64,000 nucleotides of DNA from Xylocopa sonorina (lineage: Eukaryota; Arthropoda; Insecta; Hymenoptera; Apidae): positions 496,001 to 560,000 of the forward strand of contig NW_027490092.1 in NCBI RefSeq assembly GCF_050948175.1, read 5' to 3'. Position 1 is the first letter of the stretch. Each line of letters opens with the position of its first letter. Below, piece by piece: positions 27,039-40,217 of this stretch. Under the pieces are notes generated by a model that saw only the letters and a program-made list of their open reading frames with translations, searched no databases and had not been told where the DNA came from. Position numbers and translations under genes: made by a program.

Positions 27039-29810
27039 TGAATAATATATCTTATCATGAAAGATAGATATGAGATGCAATATCTCGTTTTAAGAAGCAT
27101 TTGAACTCTATTACTACGATACCTAGACATCTGCAGACGCTATTTCCTAGCAAGGAAGTGTCGCATTTACATTCATTTGAAGTGTAGACGAGGAATACAT
27201 GACACTTCGCAAATCATATTATATCTTACCATGAAACATAGAAATGAGATGCGATATCGCGTTTTAAGAAGCATTAGAAATCTATTGCTACGATACGTAG
27301 ACATCTGTAAACGCTATTTCCTTGCTAGGAAGTGTCGCATTTACATTCATATGAAGTGTAGACGAGGAATACATGACACTTCGCAAATCATATTATATCT
27401 TACCATAAACCATAGAAATGAGATGCGATATCGCGTTTTAAGAATCATAAGAACTCTATTGCTACGATACGTAGACATCTGCAGACGCTATTTCCTTGCA
27501 AGGAAGTGTCGCATTTACATTCATTTGAAGTGTAGACGAGGAATACATGACACTTCGCAAATCATATTATATCTTACCATAAACCATTGAAATGAGATGC
27601 GATATCGCGTTTTAAGAATCATAAGAACTCTATTGCTACGATACGTAGACATCTGCAGACGCTATTTCCTAGCGAGGAAGTGTCGCATTCACATTCAGTT
27701 GAAGTGTAGACGAGGAATACATAACACTTCGCAAATCATATTATATCTTACCATGAAACATAGAAATGAGATGCTATATCGCGTTTTAAGAATCATAAGA
27801 ACTCTATTGCTACGATACGTAGACAACTGCAAACGCTATTTCCTTGCAAGGAAGTGTCGCATTTAGATTCATTTGTATCGTATACGAGGAATGCATAACA
27901 CTTCGCAATGAATAATATATCTTCTCATGGAAGATAGATATGAGATGCAATATCTCGTTTTAAGGAGCATGTGAACTCTATTGCTACGATACCTAGACAT
28001 CTGCAGACGCTATTTCCCAGCAAGGAAGTGTCGCATTTACATTCATTTGACGTGTAGACGAGGAATACATGATACTTCGCAAATCATATTTTGTCTTACC
28101 ATGAAACATAGAAATGAGATGCGATATCGCGTTTTAAGTATCATAAGAACTCCATTGCTACGATACGTAGACATCTGCAAACGCTATTTGCTTGCAAGGA
28201 AGTGTCGCATTTACGTTCATTTGAATCGTAGACGAGGAATGCATAACACTTCGCAATGAATATTACATCTTATCATGAAACAAAAATATGAAATGCAATA
28301 TCTCGTTTTAAGAAGCATTTGAACCATATTGCTACGATACCTAGACATCTGCAGACGCTATTCCCCAGCATGGAAGTGTCGCATTTACATTCATTTGAAG
28401 TGTAGACGAGGAACACATAACACTTCGCAAATCATATTATATCTTACCATGAAACATAGAAATGAGATGCGATATCGCGTTTTAAGAATCATAAGAACAT
28501 TATTGCTACGATACGTAGACATCTGCAAACGCTATTTCCTAGCGAGGAAGAGTCGCATTCACATTCATTTGAAGTGTAGACTAGGAATACATAACACTTC
28601 GCAAATCATATTATATCTTACCATGAAACATAGAAATGAGTTGCGATATCGCGTTTTAAGAATCATAAGAACTCTATTGCTACGATAGGTAGACATTTGC
28701 AAACGCTATTTCCTTGCAAGGAAGTGTCGCTTTTACATTCATATGAAGTGTAGACGAGGAATACATAACACTTCGCAAATCATATTATATCTTACCATGA
28801 AACATAGAAATGAGATGCGATATCGCGTTTTAAGAATCATAAGAACTCCATTGCTACGATACGTAGACATCTGCAAACGCTATTACCTTGCAAGGAAGTG
28901 TCGCATTTACGTTCATCTGAATCGTAGACGATGAATACATAACACTTCGCAAATCATATTATATCTTACCATGAAACATAGAAATGAGATACGATATCGC
29001 GTTTTAAGAATCATAAGAACACTATTGCTACGATACGTAGACACCTGCAAACGCTATTTCCTAGCGAGGAAGTGTCGCATTCACATTCATTCGAAGTGTA
29101 GACGAGGAATACATAACACTTCGCAAATGATATTATATCTTACCATGAAACATAGAAATGAGATGCGACATCGCGTTTTAAGAAGGATTAGAAATCTATT
29201 GCTACGATACGTAGACATCTGCAAACGCTATTTCTTTGCAAGGAAGTGTCGCATTTACATTCATTTGAAGTGTAGATGAGGAATACATAACACTTCGCAA
29301 ATCATATTATATCTTACCATGAAACATAGAAATGAGATGCGATATCGCGTTTTAATAAGCATTAGAACTCTACTGCTACGATACCTAGCCATCTGCAGAC
29401 GCTATTTCATTTCAAGGAAGTGTCGCATTTACATTCATTTGAAGTGTAGACGAGGAGTACATAACACTTCGCAAATCATATTATATCCTACAATGAAACA
29501 TAGAAATGAGGTGCGATATCGCGTTTTAAGAAGCATTAGAACTCTATCGCTACGATGTCTAGATATCTGCAGACGCTATTTCATTTCAAGGAAGTGTCGC
29601 ATTTACATTCATTTGAAGTGTAGACGAGGAGTACATAACACTTCGCAAATCATATTATATCTTACCATGAAATATAGAAATGAGGTGCGGTATCGCGTTT
29701 TAAGAAGCATTAGAACTCTATCGCTACGATGTCTAGACATCTGCAGACGCTATTTCCTAGCAAGGAAGTTTCGCATTTACATTCATTTGAAGTGTAGACG
29801 AGGAATACAT
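26592..29810 (+). repeat. Second copy of the 20850-24590 segment, lacking three monomers
   Basis: The 3-monomer deletion joins 23385-23427 to 23907-23949 equivalents, near 29127-29169. Few other differences were seen: GAAGTG/GACGTG at 22306/28048, GAATAC/GAACAC near 28413, GATATCG/GGTATCG near 29690. The right end at 29810 switches to far-left-type sequence. Confidence 0.83.
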
Positions 29811-32800
29811 GACACTTCGCAAATCATATTATATCTTACCATGAAACATAGAAATGAGATGCGGTATTGCGTTTTAAGAATCATAAGAACTCTATTGCTA
29901 CGATACCTAGACATCTGCAAACGCTATTTCCTTGCAAGGAAGTGTCGCATTTACATTCATTTGAATCGTGTACGAGGAATGCATAACACTTCGCAATGAA
30001 TATTATATCTTATCATGAAACATAGATATGAGATGCAATATCTCGTTTTAAGAAGCATCTGAACTCTATTGCTACGATACCTAGACATCTGCAGACGCTA
30101 TTTCCTAGCAAAGAAGTGTCGCATTTACATTCATTTGAAGTGTAGACGAGGAATACATGACACTTCGCAAATCATATTATATCTTACCATGAAACATAGA
30201 AATGAGATGCGGTATTGCGTTTTAAGAATCATAAGAACTCCATTGCTACGATACCTAGACATCTGCAAACGCTATTTCCTTGCAAGGAAGTGTCGCATTT
30301 ACATTCATTTGAATCGTATACGAGGAATGCATAACACTTCGCAATGAATATTATATCTTATCATGAAACATAGATATGAGATGCAATATCTCGTTTTTAG
30401 AAGCATTTGAACTCTATTGCTACGATACCTAGACATCTGCAGACGCTATTTCCTAGCAAAGAAGTGACGCATTTACATTCATTTGAAGTGTAGACGTGGA
30501 ATACATAACACTTGGCAAATCATATTATATCTTACCATGAAACATAGAAATGAGATGCGATATCGCGTTTTAAGAATCATAAGAACTCTATTGCTATGAT
30601 ACGTAGACATCTGCAAACGCTATTTCCTTGCAAGGAAGTGTCGCATATACATTCATTTGAATCGTAGACGAGGAATACATAACACTTCGGAAATCATATC
30701 ATATCTTACCATGAAACATAGAAGTGAGATGCGATATCGCGTTTTGAGAATCATAAGAACTCTATTGCTACGATACGTAGACATCTGCAAACGCTATTTC
30801 CTAGCTAGGAAGTGCCGCATTTACATTCATATGAAGTGTAGACGAGGAATACATAACACTACGCAAATCATATTATATCTTACCATGAAACATAGAAATG
30901 AGATGCGATATCGCGTTTTAAGAAGCATTAGAACCCTATGGCTACGATAGGTAGACATTTGCAAACGCTATTTCCTTGCAAGGAAGTGTCGCATTAACAT
31001 TCATATGAAGAGTAGACGAGGAATACATAACACTTCGCAAATCATATTATATCTTACCATGAAACATGGAAGTGAGACGCGATATCGCGTTTTAAGAAGC
31101 ATTAGAACTCTATCGCTACGATGTCTAGACATCTGCAGACGCTATTTCCTAGCAAGGAAGTTTCGCATTTACATTCATTTGAAGTGTAGACGAGGAATAC
31201 ATAACACTTCGCAAATCATATTATATCTTACCATGAAACATGGAAGTGAGACGCGATATCGCGTTTTAAGAAGCATTAGAAATCTATTGCTACGATACGT
31301 AGACATCTGCAAACGCTATTTCCTTGCAAGGAAGTGTCGCATTTATATTCATTTGAAGTGTAGACGAGGAATACATAGCACTTCGCAAATCATATTATAT
31401 CTTACCATGAAACATAGAAATGAGATACGATATCGCGTTGTAAGAATCATAAGAACACTATTGCTACGATACGTAGACATCTGCAAACGCTATTTCCTAC
31501 CAAGGAAGTGTTGCATTTACATTCATATGAAGTGTAGACGAGGAATACATAACACTTCGCAAATCATATTATATCTTATCATGAAACATAGAATTGAGAT
31601 CGATATCGCGTTTTAAGAATCATAAGAACTCTTTTGCTACGATACGTAGACATCCGCAAACGCTATTTCCTTGCAAGGATGTGTCGCATTTACATTCATT
31701 TGATTCGTAGACCAGGAATGCATAACACTTCGCAATGAATATTATATCTTATCATGAAACATAGAAATGGGATGCGATATCGCGTTTTAAGAAGCATTAG
31801 AACCCTATTGCTACGATAGGTAGATATTTGCAAACGCTATTTCCTTGCAAGGAAGTGTCGCATTAACATTCATATGAAGTGTAGACGAGGAATACATAAC
31901 ACTTCGCAAATCATATTATATCTTACCATGAAACATGGAAGTGAGATGCGATATCGCGTTTTAAGAAGCATTAGAACTCTATTGCTACGATACGTATACA
32001 TCTGCAAACGCTATTTCTTTGCAAGGAAGTGTCGCATTTACATTCATTTGAAGTGTATACGAGGAATACATAGCACTTCGCAAATCATATTATATCTTAC
32101 CATGAAACATAGAAATGAGATGCGATATCGCGTTTTAAAAAGCATTAGAAATCTATTGCTACGATACGTAGACATCTTCAAACGCTATTTTCTAGCCAGG
32201 AAGTGTCGCATTCACATTCATTTGAAGTGTAGACGAGGAATACATAACACTTCGTAAATCATATTATATCTTACCATGAAACATAGAAATGAGATACGAT
32301 ATCGCGTTTTAAAAAGCATTAGAAATCTATTGCTACGATACGTAGACATCTTCAAACGCTATTTCCTAGCAAGGAAGTGCCGCATTTACATTCATATGAA
32401 GTGTAGACGAGGAATACATAATACTTCGCAAATCATATTATATCTTACCATGAAACATAGAAATGAGATGCGCTATCGCGTTTTAAGAAGCATTTGAAAT
32501 CTATTGCTACGATACGTAGACATCTGCAAACGCTATTTCTTTGCAAGGAAGTGTCGCATTTACATTCATTTGAAGTGTAGACGTGGAATACACACACTTC
32601 GCAAATCATATTATATCTTACCATGAAACACAGAAATGAGATGCGTTATCGCGTTTTAATAAGCATTAGAACACTACTGCTACGATATGTAGACATCAGC
32701 AAACGCTATTTCCTTGCAAGGAAGTGCCGCATTTACATTCATATGAAGTGTAGACGAGGAATACATAATACTTCGCAAATCATATTATATCTTACCATGA

Positions 32801-33819
32801 AACATAGAAATGAGATGCGCTATCGCGTTTTAAGAAGCATTTGAAATCTATTGCTACGATACGTAGACATCTGCAAACGCTATTTCTTTGCAAGGAAGTG
32901 TCTCATTTACATTCATTTGAAGTGTAGACGTGGAATACACACACTTCGCAAATCATATTATATCTTACCATGAAACACAGAAATGAGATGCGTTATCGCG
33001 TTTTAATAAGCATTAGAACACTACTGCTACGATAGGTAGACATCTGCAAACGCTATTTCCTTGCAAGGAAGTGTCGCATTTACATTCATTTGAAGTGTAG
33101 ACGAAGAATACATAACACTTCGCAAATTATATTATATCTTACCATGAAACATAGAAATGAGATGCGATATCGCGTTTTATGAAGCATTAGAACTCTATCG
33201 CTACGATACCTAGACATCTGCAGACGCTATTTCCTTTCAAGGAAGTGTCGCATTTACATTCATTTGAAGTATAGACGAGGACTACATAATACTTTGCAAA
33301 TCATATTATATCTTACCATGAAACATAGAAATGAGATGCGATTTCGCGTTTTAACAATCATAAGAACTCTATTGCTACGATACTTAGACATTTGCAAACG
33401 CTATTTCCTTGCTAGGAAGTGTCGCATTTACATTCATTTTAAGTGTAGACGTGGAATACACACACTTCGCAAATCATATTATATCTTACCATGAAACACA
33501 GAAATGAGATGCGTTATCGCGTTTTAATAAGCATTAGAACACTACTGCTACGATAGGTAGACATCTGCAAACGCTATTTCCTTGCAAGGAAGTGTCGCAT
33601 TTACATTCATGTGAAGTGTAGACGAGGAATACATAACACTTCGCAAATTATATTATATCTTACCATGAAACATAGAAATGAGATGCGATATCGCGTTTTA
33701 TGAAGCATTAGAACTCTATCGCTACGATACCTAGACATCTGCAGACGCTACTTCCTTTCAAGGAAGTGTCGCATTTACATTCATTTGAAGTATAGACGAG
33801 GACTACATAATACTTTGCA
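29811..33819 (+). repeat. Transition block between left and right zones
   Basis: 29811-30350 resembles far-left monomers near 1.8-2.1 and 4.5-4.8 kb, including the rare GAATCGTGTACG marker of 1.95 kb. The single unique deletion (missing G after 31600), a B-to-A chimeric monomer near 31730 and the first class C monomers (32584 onward) all follow. Short local duplications of two or three monomers are visible: 32470-32640 resembles 32820-32990, and 33160-33480 resembles 33680-34000. No non-satellite sequence was seen. Confidence 0.75.
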
Positions 33820-35731
33820 AATCATATTATATCTTACCATGAAACATAGAAATGTGATGCGATTTCGCGTTTTAACAATCATAAGAACTCTATTGCTACG
33901 ATACTTAGACATCTGCAAACGCTATTTCCTTGCTAGGAAGTATCGCATTTACATTCATTTGAAGTGTAGACGTGGAATACAGACACTTCGCAAATCATAT
34001 TATATCTTACCATGAAACATAGAAATGAAATGCGATTTCGCGTTTTAATAAGCATTAGAACTCTACTGCTACGATAGGTAGACATCTGCAAACGCAATTT
34101 CCTTGCAAGGAAGTGTCGCATTTACATTCATTTGAAGTGTAGACGAGGAATACATCACACTTCGCAAATCATATTATATCTTACCATGAAACATAGAAAT
34201 GAGATGCGATATTGCGTTTTGAGAAGCATTAGAACCCTATCGCTACGATACCTAGACATCTGCAGATGCTATTTCCTTTCAAGGAAGTGTCGCATTTACA
34301 TTCATTTGAAGTGTAGACGAGGAGTATATAACACTTCGCAAATCATATTATATCTTACCATGAAACATAGAAATGAGATGCGATATTGTGTTTTGAGAAA
34401 CATTAGAACCCTATCGCTACGATACCTAGCCATCTGCAGACGCTATTTCATTTCAAGGAAGTGTCGCATTTACATTCATTTGAAGTGTGGACGAGGAGTA
34501 CATAACACTTCGCAAATCATATTATATCTTACCATGAAACATAGAAATGAGGTGCGATATCGCGTTTTAAGAAGCATTAGAACTCTATCGCTACGATGTC
34601 TAGACATCTGCAGACGCTATTTCCTAGCAAGGAAGTTTCGCATTTACATTCATTTGAAGTGTAGACGAGGAATACATAACACTTCGCAAATCATATTATA
34701 TCTTACCATGAAACATAGAAGTGAGATGCGATATCGCGTTTTGAGAATCATAAGAACTCTATTGCTACGATACGTAGACATCTGCAAACGCTATTTCCTT
34801 ACAAGGATGTGTCGCATTTACATTCATTTGACGTGTAGACGAAGAATATATAACACTTCGCAAATCATATTATATCTTACCATGAAACATAGAAATGTGA
34901 TGCGATATCGCGTTTTAAGAAGCATTTGAAAACTATTGCTACGATACGTAGACATCTGCAAACGCAATTTCTTTGCAAGGAAGTGTCGCATTTACAATCA
35001 TTTGAAATGTAGACGTGGAATACACACACTTCGCAAATCATATTATATCTTACCATGAAACATAGAAATGAGATGCGATATCGCGTTTTAAGAAGCATTA
35101 GAACACTATTGCTAAGATACGTAGACATCTGCAAACGCTATTTCCTTGCTAGGAAGTGTCGCATTTATATTCATTTGAAGTGTAGACGAGGAATACATAG
35201 CACTTCGCAAATCATATTATATCTTACCATGAAACATAGAAATGAGATGCGATATCGCGTTTTAAAAAGCATTAGAAATCTATTGCTACGATACGTAGAC
35301 ATCTTCAAACGCTATTTTCTAGCGAGGAAGTGTCGCATTCACATTCATTTGAAGTGTAACCGAGGAATACATAACACATCGCAAATCATATTATATCTTA
35401 CCATGAAACATGGAAATGAGATGCGATATCGCGTTTTAAGAAGCATTAGAACACTATTGCTAAGATACGTAGACATCTGCAAACGATATTTCCTTGATAG
35501 GAAGTGTCGGATTGACATTCATTTGAAGTGTAGACGAGGAATACATAACACTTCGCAAATTATATAATATCTTACCATGAAACATAGAAATGAGATGCGT
35601 TATCGCGTTTTTAGAAGTATTAGAACTCTGTTGCTACGATACCTAGACATCTGCAGACGCTATTTCCTAGCAAGGAAGTGTCGCATTTACATTCATTTGA
35701 AGTGTAGACGAGGAATACATAACACTACGCA
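33820..35731 (+). repeat. 11-monomer unit (1912 bp), first copy of a tandem duplication
   Basis: The shift 1912 equals 11 x 174 minus 2, matching two class C monomers per unit. Shared markers are TTTTAACAATCATAAG, GCAGATGCTATTTCC, TTGTGTTTTGAGAAAC, GAAGTGTGGACG, CGAAGAATATATAAC and TTGATAGGAAGTGTCGG. Most of the unit matches the next copy closely, except for about one monomer near 35170-35345. Confidence 0.83.
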
Positions 35732-37643
35732 AATCATATTATATCTTACCATGAAACATAGAAATGAGATGCGATTTCGCGTTTTAACAATCATAAGAAC
35801 TCTATTGCTACGATACTTAGACATCTGCAAACGCTATTTCCTTGCTAGGAAGTATCGCATTTACATTCATTTGAAGTGTAGACGTGGAATACACACACTT
35901 CGCAAATCATATTATATCTTACCATGAAACATAGAAATGAAATGCGATATCGCGTTTTAATAAGCATTAGAACTCTACTGCTACGATAGGTAGACATCTG
36001 CAAACGCAATTTCCTTGCAAGGAAGTGTCGCATTTACATTCATTTGAAGTGTAGACGAGGAATACATCACACTTCGCAAATCATATTATATCTTACCATG
36101 AAACATAGAGATGAGATGCGATATTGCGTTTTGAGAAGCATTAGAACCCTATCGCTACGATACCTAGACATCTGCAGATGCTATTTCCTTTCAAGGAAGT
36201 GTCGCATTTACATTCATTTGAAGTGTAGACGAGGAGTATATAACACTTCGCAAATCATATTATATCTTACCATGAAACATAGAAATGAGATGCGATATTG
36301 TGTTTTGAGAAACATTAGAACCCTATCGCTACGATACCTAGCCATCTGCAGACGCTATTTCATTTCAAGGAAGTGTCGCATTTACATTCATTTGAAGTGT
36401 GGACGAGGAGTACATAACACTTCGCAAATCATATTATATCTTACCATGAAACATAGAAATGAGGTGCGATATCGCGTTTTAAGAAGCATTAGAACTCTAT
36501 CGCTACGATGTCTAGACATCTGCAGACGCTATTTCCTAGCAAGGAAGTTTCGCATTTACATTCATTTGAAGTGTAGACGAGGAATACATAACACTTCGCA
36601 AATCATATTATATCTTACCATGAAACATAGAAGTGAGATGCGATATCGCGTTTTGAGAATCATAAGAACTCTATTGCTACGATACGTAGACATCTGCAAA
36701 CGCTATTTCCTTACAAGGATGTGTCGCATTTACATTCATTTGACGTGTAGACGAAGAATATATAACACTTCGCAAATCATATTATATCTTACCATGAAAC
36801 ATAGAAATGTGATGCGATATCGCGTTTTAAGAAGCATTTGAAATCTATTGCTACGATACGTAGACATCTGCAAACGCTATTTCTTTGCAAGGAAGTGTCG
36901 CATTTACAATCATTTGAAATGTAGACGTGGAATACACACACTTCGCAAATCATATTATATCTTACCATGAAACATAGAAATGAGATGCGATATCGCGTTT
37001 TAAGAAGCATTAGAACACTATTGCTAAGATACGTAGACATCTGCAAACGCTATTCCCTTGCTAGGAAGTGTCGCATTTACATTCATTTGAAGTGTAGACG
37101 AAGAATACATAACACTTCGCAAATCATATTATATCTTACCGTGAAACATAGAAATGAGATGCGATATCGCGTTTAAAGAATCATAAGAACTCTATAGCTA
37201 CGATACGCAGAAATCTGCAAACGCTCTTTCCTTGCAAGGAAGTGTCGCATTAACATTCATATGAAGTGTACACGAGGAATACATAACACATCGCAAATCA
37301 TATTATATCTTACCATGAAACATGGAAATGAGATGCGATATCGCGTTTTAAGAAGCATTAGAACACTATTGCTAAGATACGTAGACATCTGCAAACGATA
37401 TTTCCTTGATAGGAAGTGTCGGATTTACATTCATTTGAAGTGTAGACGAGGAATACATAACACTTCGCAAATTATATAATATCTTACCATGAAACATAGA
37501 AATGAGATGCGATATCGCGTTTTTAGAAGTATTAGAACTCTGTTGCTACGATACCTAGACATCTGCAAACGCTATTTCCTAGCAAGGAAGTGTCGCATTT
37601 ACATTCATTTGAAGTGTAGACGAGGAATACATAACACTACGCA
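35732..37643 (+). repeat. 11-monomer unit (1912 bp), second copy with a one-monomer patch
   Basis: It matches the preceding unit closely, but about 37082-37257 carries a different monomer type (TTTAAAGAATCATAAG, CTATAGCTACGATACGCAG, CATTAACATTCATATGAAG). That type is found elsewhere in the right zone (38.1, 40.4, 54.3 kb). The length is unchanged. Confidence 0.8.
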
Positions 37644-37956
37644 AATCATATTATATCTTAACATGAAACATAGAAATGTGATGCGATATCGCGTTTTAAG
37701 AAGCATTTGAAATCTATTGCTACGATACGTAGACATCTGCAAACGCTATTTCTTTGCAAGGAAGTGTCGCATTTACATTCATTTGAAGTGTAGACGTGGA
37801 ATACACACACTTCGCAAATCATATTATATCTTACCATGAAACATAGAAATGAGATGCGATATCGCGTTTTAATAAGCATTAGAACTCTACTGCTACGATA
37901 CCTAGATATCTGCAGACGCTATTTCCTAGCAAGGAAGTGCCGCATTTACATTTATA

Positions 37957-39621
37957 TGAAGTGTAGACGTGGAATACACACACTTCGCAAATCATATTAT
38001 ATCTTACCATGAACCATAGAAATGAAATGCGATATCGCGTTTTAAGTATCATAAGAACTCTATTGCTACGATACTTAGACATCTTGAAACGCTCTTTCCT
38101 TACAAGGAAGTGTCGCATTAACATTCATATGAAGTGTACACGAGGAATATATAACACTTCGCAAATCTTATTATATCTTACCATGAAACATGGAAATGAG
38201 ATGCGATATCGCGTTTTAAGAAGCATTAGAACACTATTGCTAAGATACGTAGACATCTGCAAACGCTATTTCCTTGCTAGGAAGTGTCGCATTTACATTC
38301 ATTTGAAGTGTAGACGAAGAATACATAACACTTCGCAAATCATATTATATCTTACCATGAAACATAGAAATGAGATGCGATATCGCGTTTTAAGAATCAT
38401 TAGAACTCTATAGCTGCGATACGCAGAAATCTGCAAACGCTATTTCCTTGCAAGGAAGTGTCGCATTTACATTCATTTGAAGTGTAGACGAGGAATACAT
38501 AACACTTCGCAAATCATGTTAAATCTCACCATGAAACATAGAAATGAGGTGCGATATCGCGTTTTAAGAAGCATTAGAACTCTATCGCTACGATACCTAG
38601 ATATCTGCAGACGCTATTTCCTAGCAAGGAAGTGTCGCATTTACATTCATTTGAAGTGTAGACGAGGAATACATAACACTTCGCAAATTATATAATATCT
38701 TACCATGAAACATAGAAATGAGATGCGATATCGCGTTTTAAGAAGCATTAGAACTCTGTTGCTACGATAGCTAGACATCTGCAGACGCTATTTCCTAGCA
38801 AGGAAGTGTCGCATTTACATTCACTTGAAGTGTAGACGAGGAATACATGACACCTCGCAAATCATATAATATCTTACCATGAAACATAGAAATGAGATGC
38901 GATATCGCGTTTTAAGCAGCATTAGAACTCTATTGCTGCGATACCTAGAAATCTGCAAACGCTATTTCCTTGCAAGGAAGTGACGCATTTACATTCATTT
39001 GAAGTGTAGACGAGGAATACATAACACATCGCAAATCATATTATATCTTACCATGAACCATAGAAATGAGATGCGATATCGCGTTTTAAGAATCATAAGA
39101 ACTCTATTGCCACGATACGCAGACATCTGCAAACGCTATTTCCTATCGAGGAAGTGTCACATTCACATTCATTTGAAGTGTAGACGAGGAATACATAACA
39201 CTTCGCAAATCATATTATATCTTACCATGAAACATAGAAATGAGATGCCATATCGCGTTTCAAGAATCACAAGAACTCTATTGCTACGATACGTAGACAT
39301 CTGCAAACGCTATTTCCTTGCAAGAAAGTGTCGCATTTACATTCATTTGAATCGTATACGAGGAATGCATAACACTTCGCAATGAATATTATATCTTATC
39401 ATGAAACGTAGATATGAGATGCTATATCTCGGTTTAAGAAGCACTTGAACTCTATTGCTACGATACCTAGACATCTGCAGACGCTATTTTCTAGCAAGGA
39501 ACTGTCGCATTTACATTCACTTGAAGTGTAGACGAGGAATATATGACACTTCGCAAATCATATTATATCTTACCATGAAACATAGAAATGAGATGCGATA
39601 TCGCGTTTTAAGAAGCATTAG
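37957..39621 (+). repeat. 1665-bp segment duplicated at 40218-41882 (shift 2261 bp)
   Basis: The shift equals 13 x 174 minus 1, consistent with one class C monomer per period. Shared markers are ATCTTGAAACGCTCTTTCC, CTATAGCTGCGATACGCAG, AGCAGCATTAG, TGCCACGATACGCAG and CATGAAACGTAGATATG. Confidence 0.8.
38414..38426. other. Dyad CTGCG-ATA-CGCAG, both arms changed from CTACG/CGTAG
   Basis: Relative to the consensus both arms carry matching substitutions, so the symmetry is kept. The same 13 bp occur at 40675, 44327, 46065, 54584 and 63453, mostly inside duplicated blocks. Half-changed forms (CTACGATACGCAG) are at 37198, 50238 and 59802. The following bases add a second overlapping dyad, GCAGA-AA-TCTGC. 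Confidence 0.65.
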
Positions 39622-40217
39622 AACCCTATTGCTACGATAGGTAGACATTTACAAACGCTATTTCCTTGCAAGGAAGTGTCGCATTAACATTCATATGAAG
39701 TGTAGACGAGGAATACATAACACTTCGCAAATCATATTATATCTTACCATGAAACATGGAAATGAGATGCGATATCGCGTTTTAAGAAGCATTCGAACAC
39801 TATTCCTACGATACGTAGACATCTGCAAACGCTATTTCCTTGCTAGGAAGTGTCGCATTTACAGTCATTTGAAGTGTAGACGAGGAATACATAACACTTC
39901 GCAAATCATATTATATCTTACCATGAAACATAGAAATGAGATGCGATATCGCGTTTTAAGAAGCATTAGAACTCTATCGCTACGATACCTAGATATCTGC
40001 AGACGCTATTTCCTAGCAAGGAAGAGTCGCATTTACATTTCTTTGACGTGTAGACGAGGAATACATAACACTTCGCAAATCATATTATATCTTACCATGA
40101 AACATAGAAATGAGATGCGCTATCGCGTTTTAAGAAGCATTTGAAATCTATTGCTACGATACGTAGACATCTGCAAACGCTATTTCTTTGCAAGGAAGTG
40201 TCGCATTTACATTCATT

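Larger units (their letters stand above)
1..31600 (+). repeat. Left zone: indel-free 174-bp register, rich in class B monomers
   Basis: The landmark is at 61 and at 31555, a distance of exactly 181 x 174 bp, so there is no net length change over 31.5 kb. About 32 of the roughly 45 class B landmarks (CGCAATGAAT) in the window lie here. From about 1 to 13.6 kb a class reading GCGGTATTGCGTTTTAAGAA is also frequent; it recurs near 18.0, 25.2, 29.9 and 30.2 kb, inside segments that match the far-left array. No 173-bp class C monomer was found here. Confidence 0.85.

Noticed and set aside
33933..34121. Minus-strand ORFs of 62-97 codons (also near 34877, 35845, 36789, 37658, 37879, 40092, 50698, 51219, 60262, 60783)
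   Set aside because: They occur only where 173-bp class C monomers shift the frame, are antisense to the same satellite, and repeat with the duplications. They are by-products of the repeat.
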